From an uncultured Clostridia bacterium (GTDB lineage Bacteria; Bacillota; Clostridia; Oscillospirales; Acutalibacteraceae), in assembly GCA_946535695.1 (NCBI GenBank), contig CAMNDS010000066.1, forward strand, positions 1 through 5,307: a stretch of DNA of 5,307 nt, read 5' to 3'. A program made the translations under genes and the position numbers. The first letter of the stretch is position 1. Every line of letters starts with the position of its first letter. Below, piece after piece: positions 5,305 through 5,307 of the stretch. Under the pieces are notes generated by a model. The model was not told where the DNA came from, ran no database searches, and saw only the letters and a program-made list of their open reading frames with translations.

Positions 5305-5307
5305 ATG
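5305..5307 (+). CDS. Start codon of a gene continuing beyond the window
   Basis: Only the ATG is present. It is supported by AGAGGTGAT (5292-5300), close to the full anti-Shine-Dalgarno complement, with the AGAGG ending 8 nt before the ATG, exactly the spacing seen for murA, the exported-protein gene and the ATPase. It also lies behind a perfect-consensus promoter. Product unknown. Confidence 0.75.

Overview
The window is very AT-rich and carries low-GC Gram-positive (Firmicutes, Clostridia-like) signals. It has strong GGAGG-type ribosome binding sites, sigma-A promoters close to consensus, TTG start codons, peptidoglycan genes, and an ATPase family that I recall mainly from Clostridia and Bacilli. 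The poly-A/T intergenic DNA, small decaying ORFs and rearranged cell-wall genes would suit a reduced, host-associated clostridial genome (for example a gut-protist symbiont). That placement is inference only.

Layout. At 1-715 (+) is the 3' two-thirds of murG, cut by the window edge. Convergent with it, at 761-1504 (-), is an unrecognised exported or membrane-anchored protein with its own promoter. From 1514 to 2195 there are two short hairpin-centred imperfect palindromes (centres about 1669 and 2107). Between them a strong promoter (1719-1747) drives a short transcript holding a small ORF (1824-1988) and ending in a long hairpin. At 2196-3203 (-) is a P-loop ATPase of the PRK06851 type whose second P-loop module has lost its Walker A motif. 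Almost the whole 392-bp gap 3204-3595 is one giant imperfect inverted repeat centred on a TCCGG hairpin. At 3596-4837 (-) is a complete murA with all catalytic residues. At 4932-5123 (+) is a second small ORF, paralogous to the first, followed by a terminator. A consensus promoter (5218-5246) with a tandem 10-bp repeat at its start site leads to a gene whose ATG is the last codon of the window.

How the parts relate. MurA makes the first committed peptidoglycan precursor and MurG adds GlcNAc to lipid I, so the two known genes belong to one pathway, but here they sit apart in opposite orientations. The most interesting material is intergenic. It includes a two-member family of small glycine-rich hydrophobic peptides, whose 3' hairpins differ by two compensatory base-pair changes. 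It also includes a family of palindromic elements sharing a TCCGG-loop-CCGGA core. The two peptide copies look damaged in different ways: one has promoter and Shine-Dalgarno but no start codon at the right distance, and the other has a start codon but no visible Shine-Dalgarno and an apparent 1-nt deletion in an A tract. They could be decaying paralogues or parts of a structured RNA/peptide system not recognised here.
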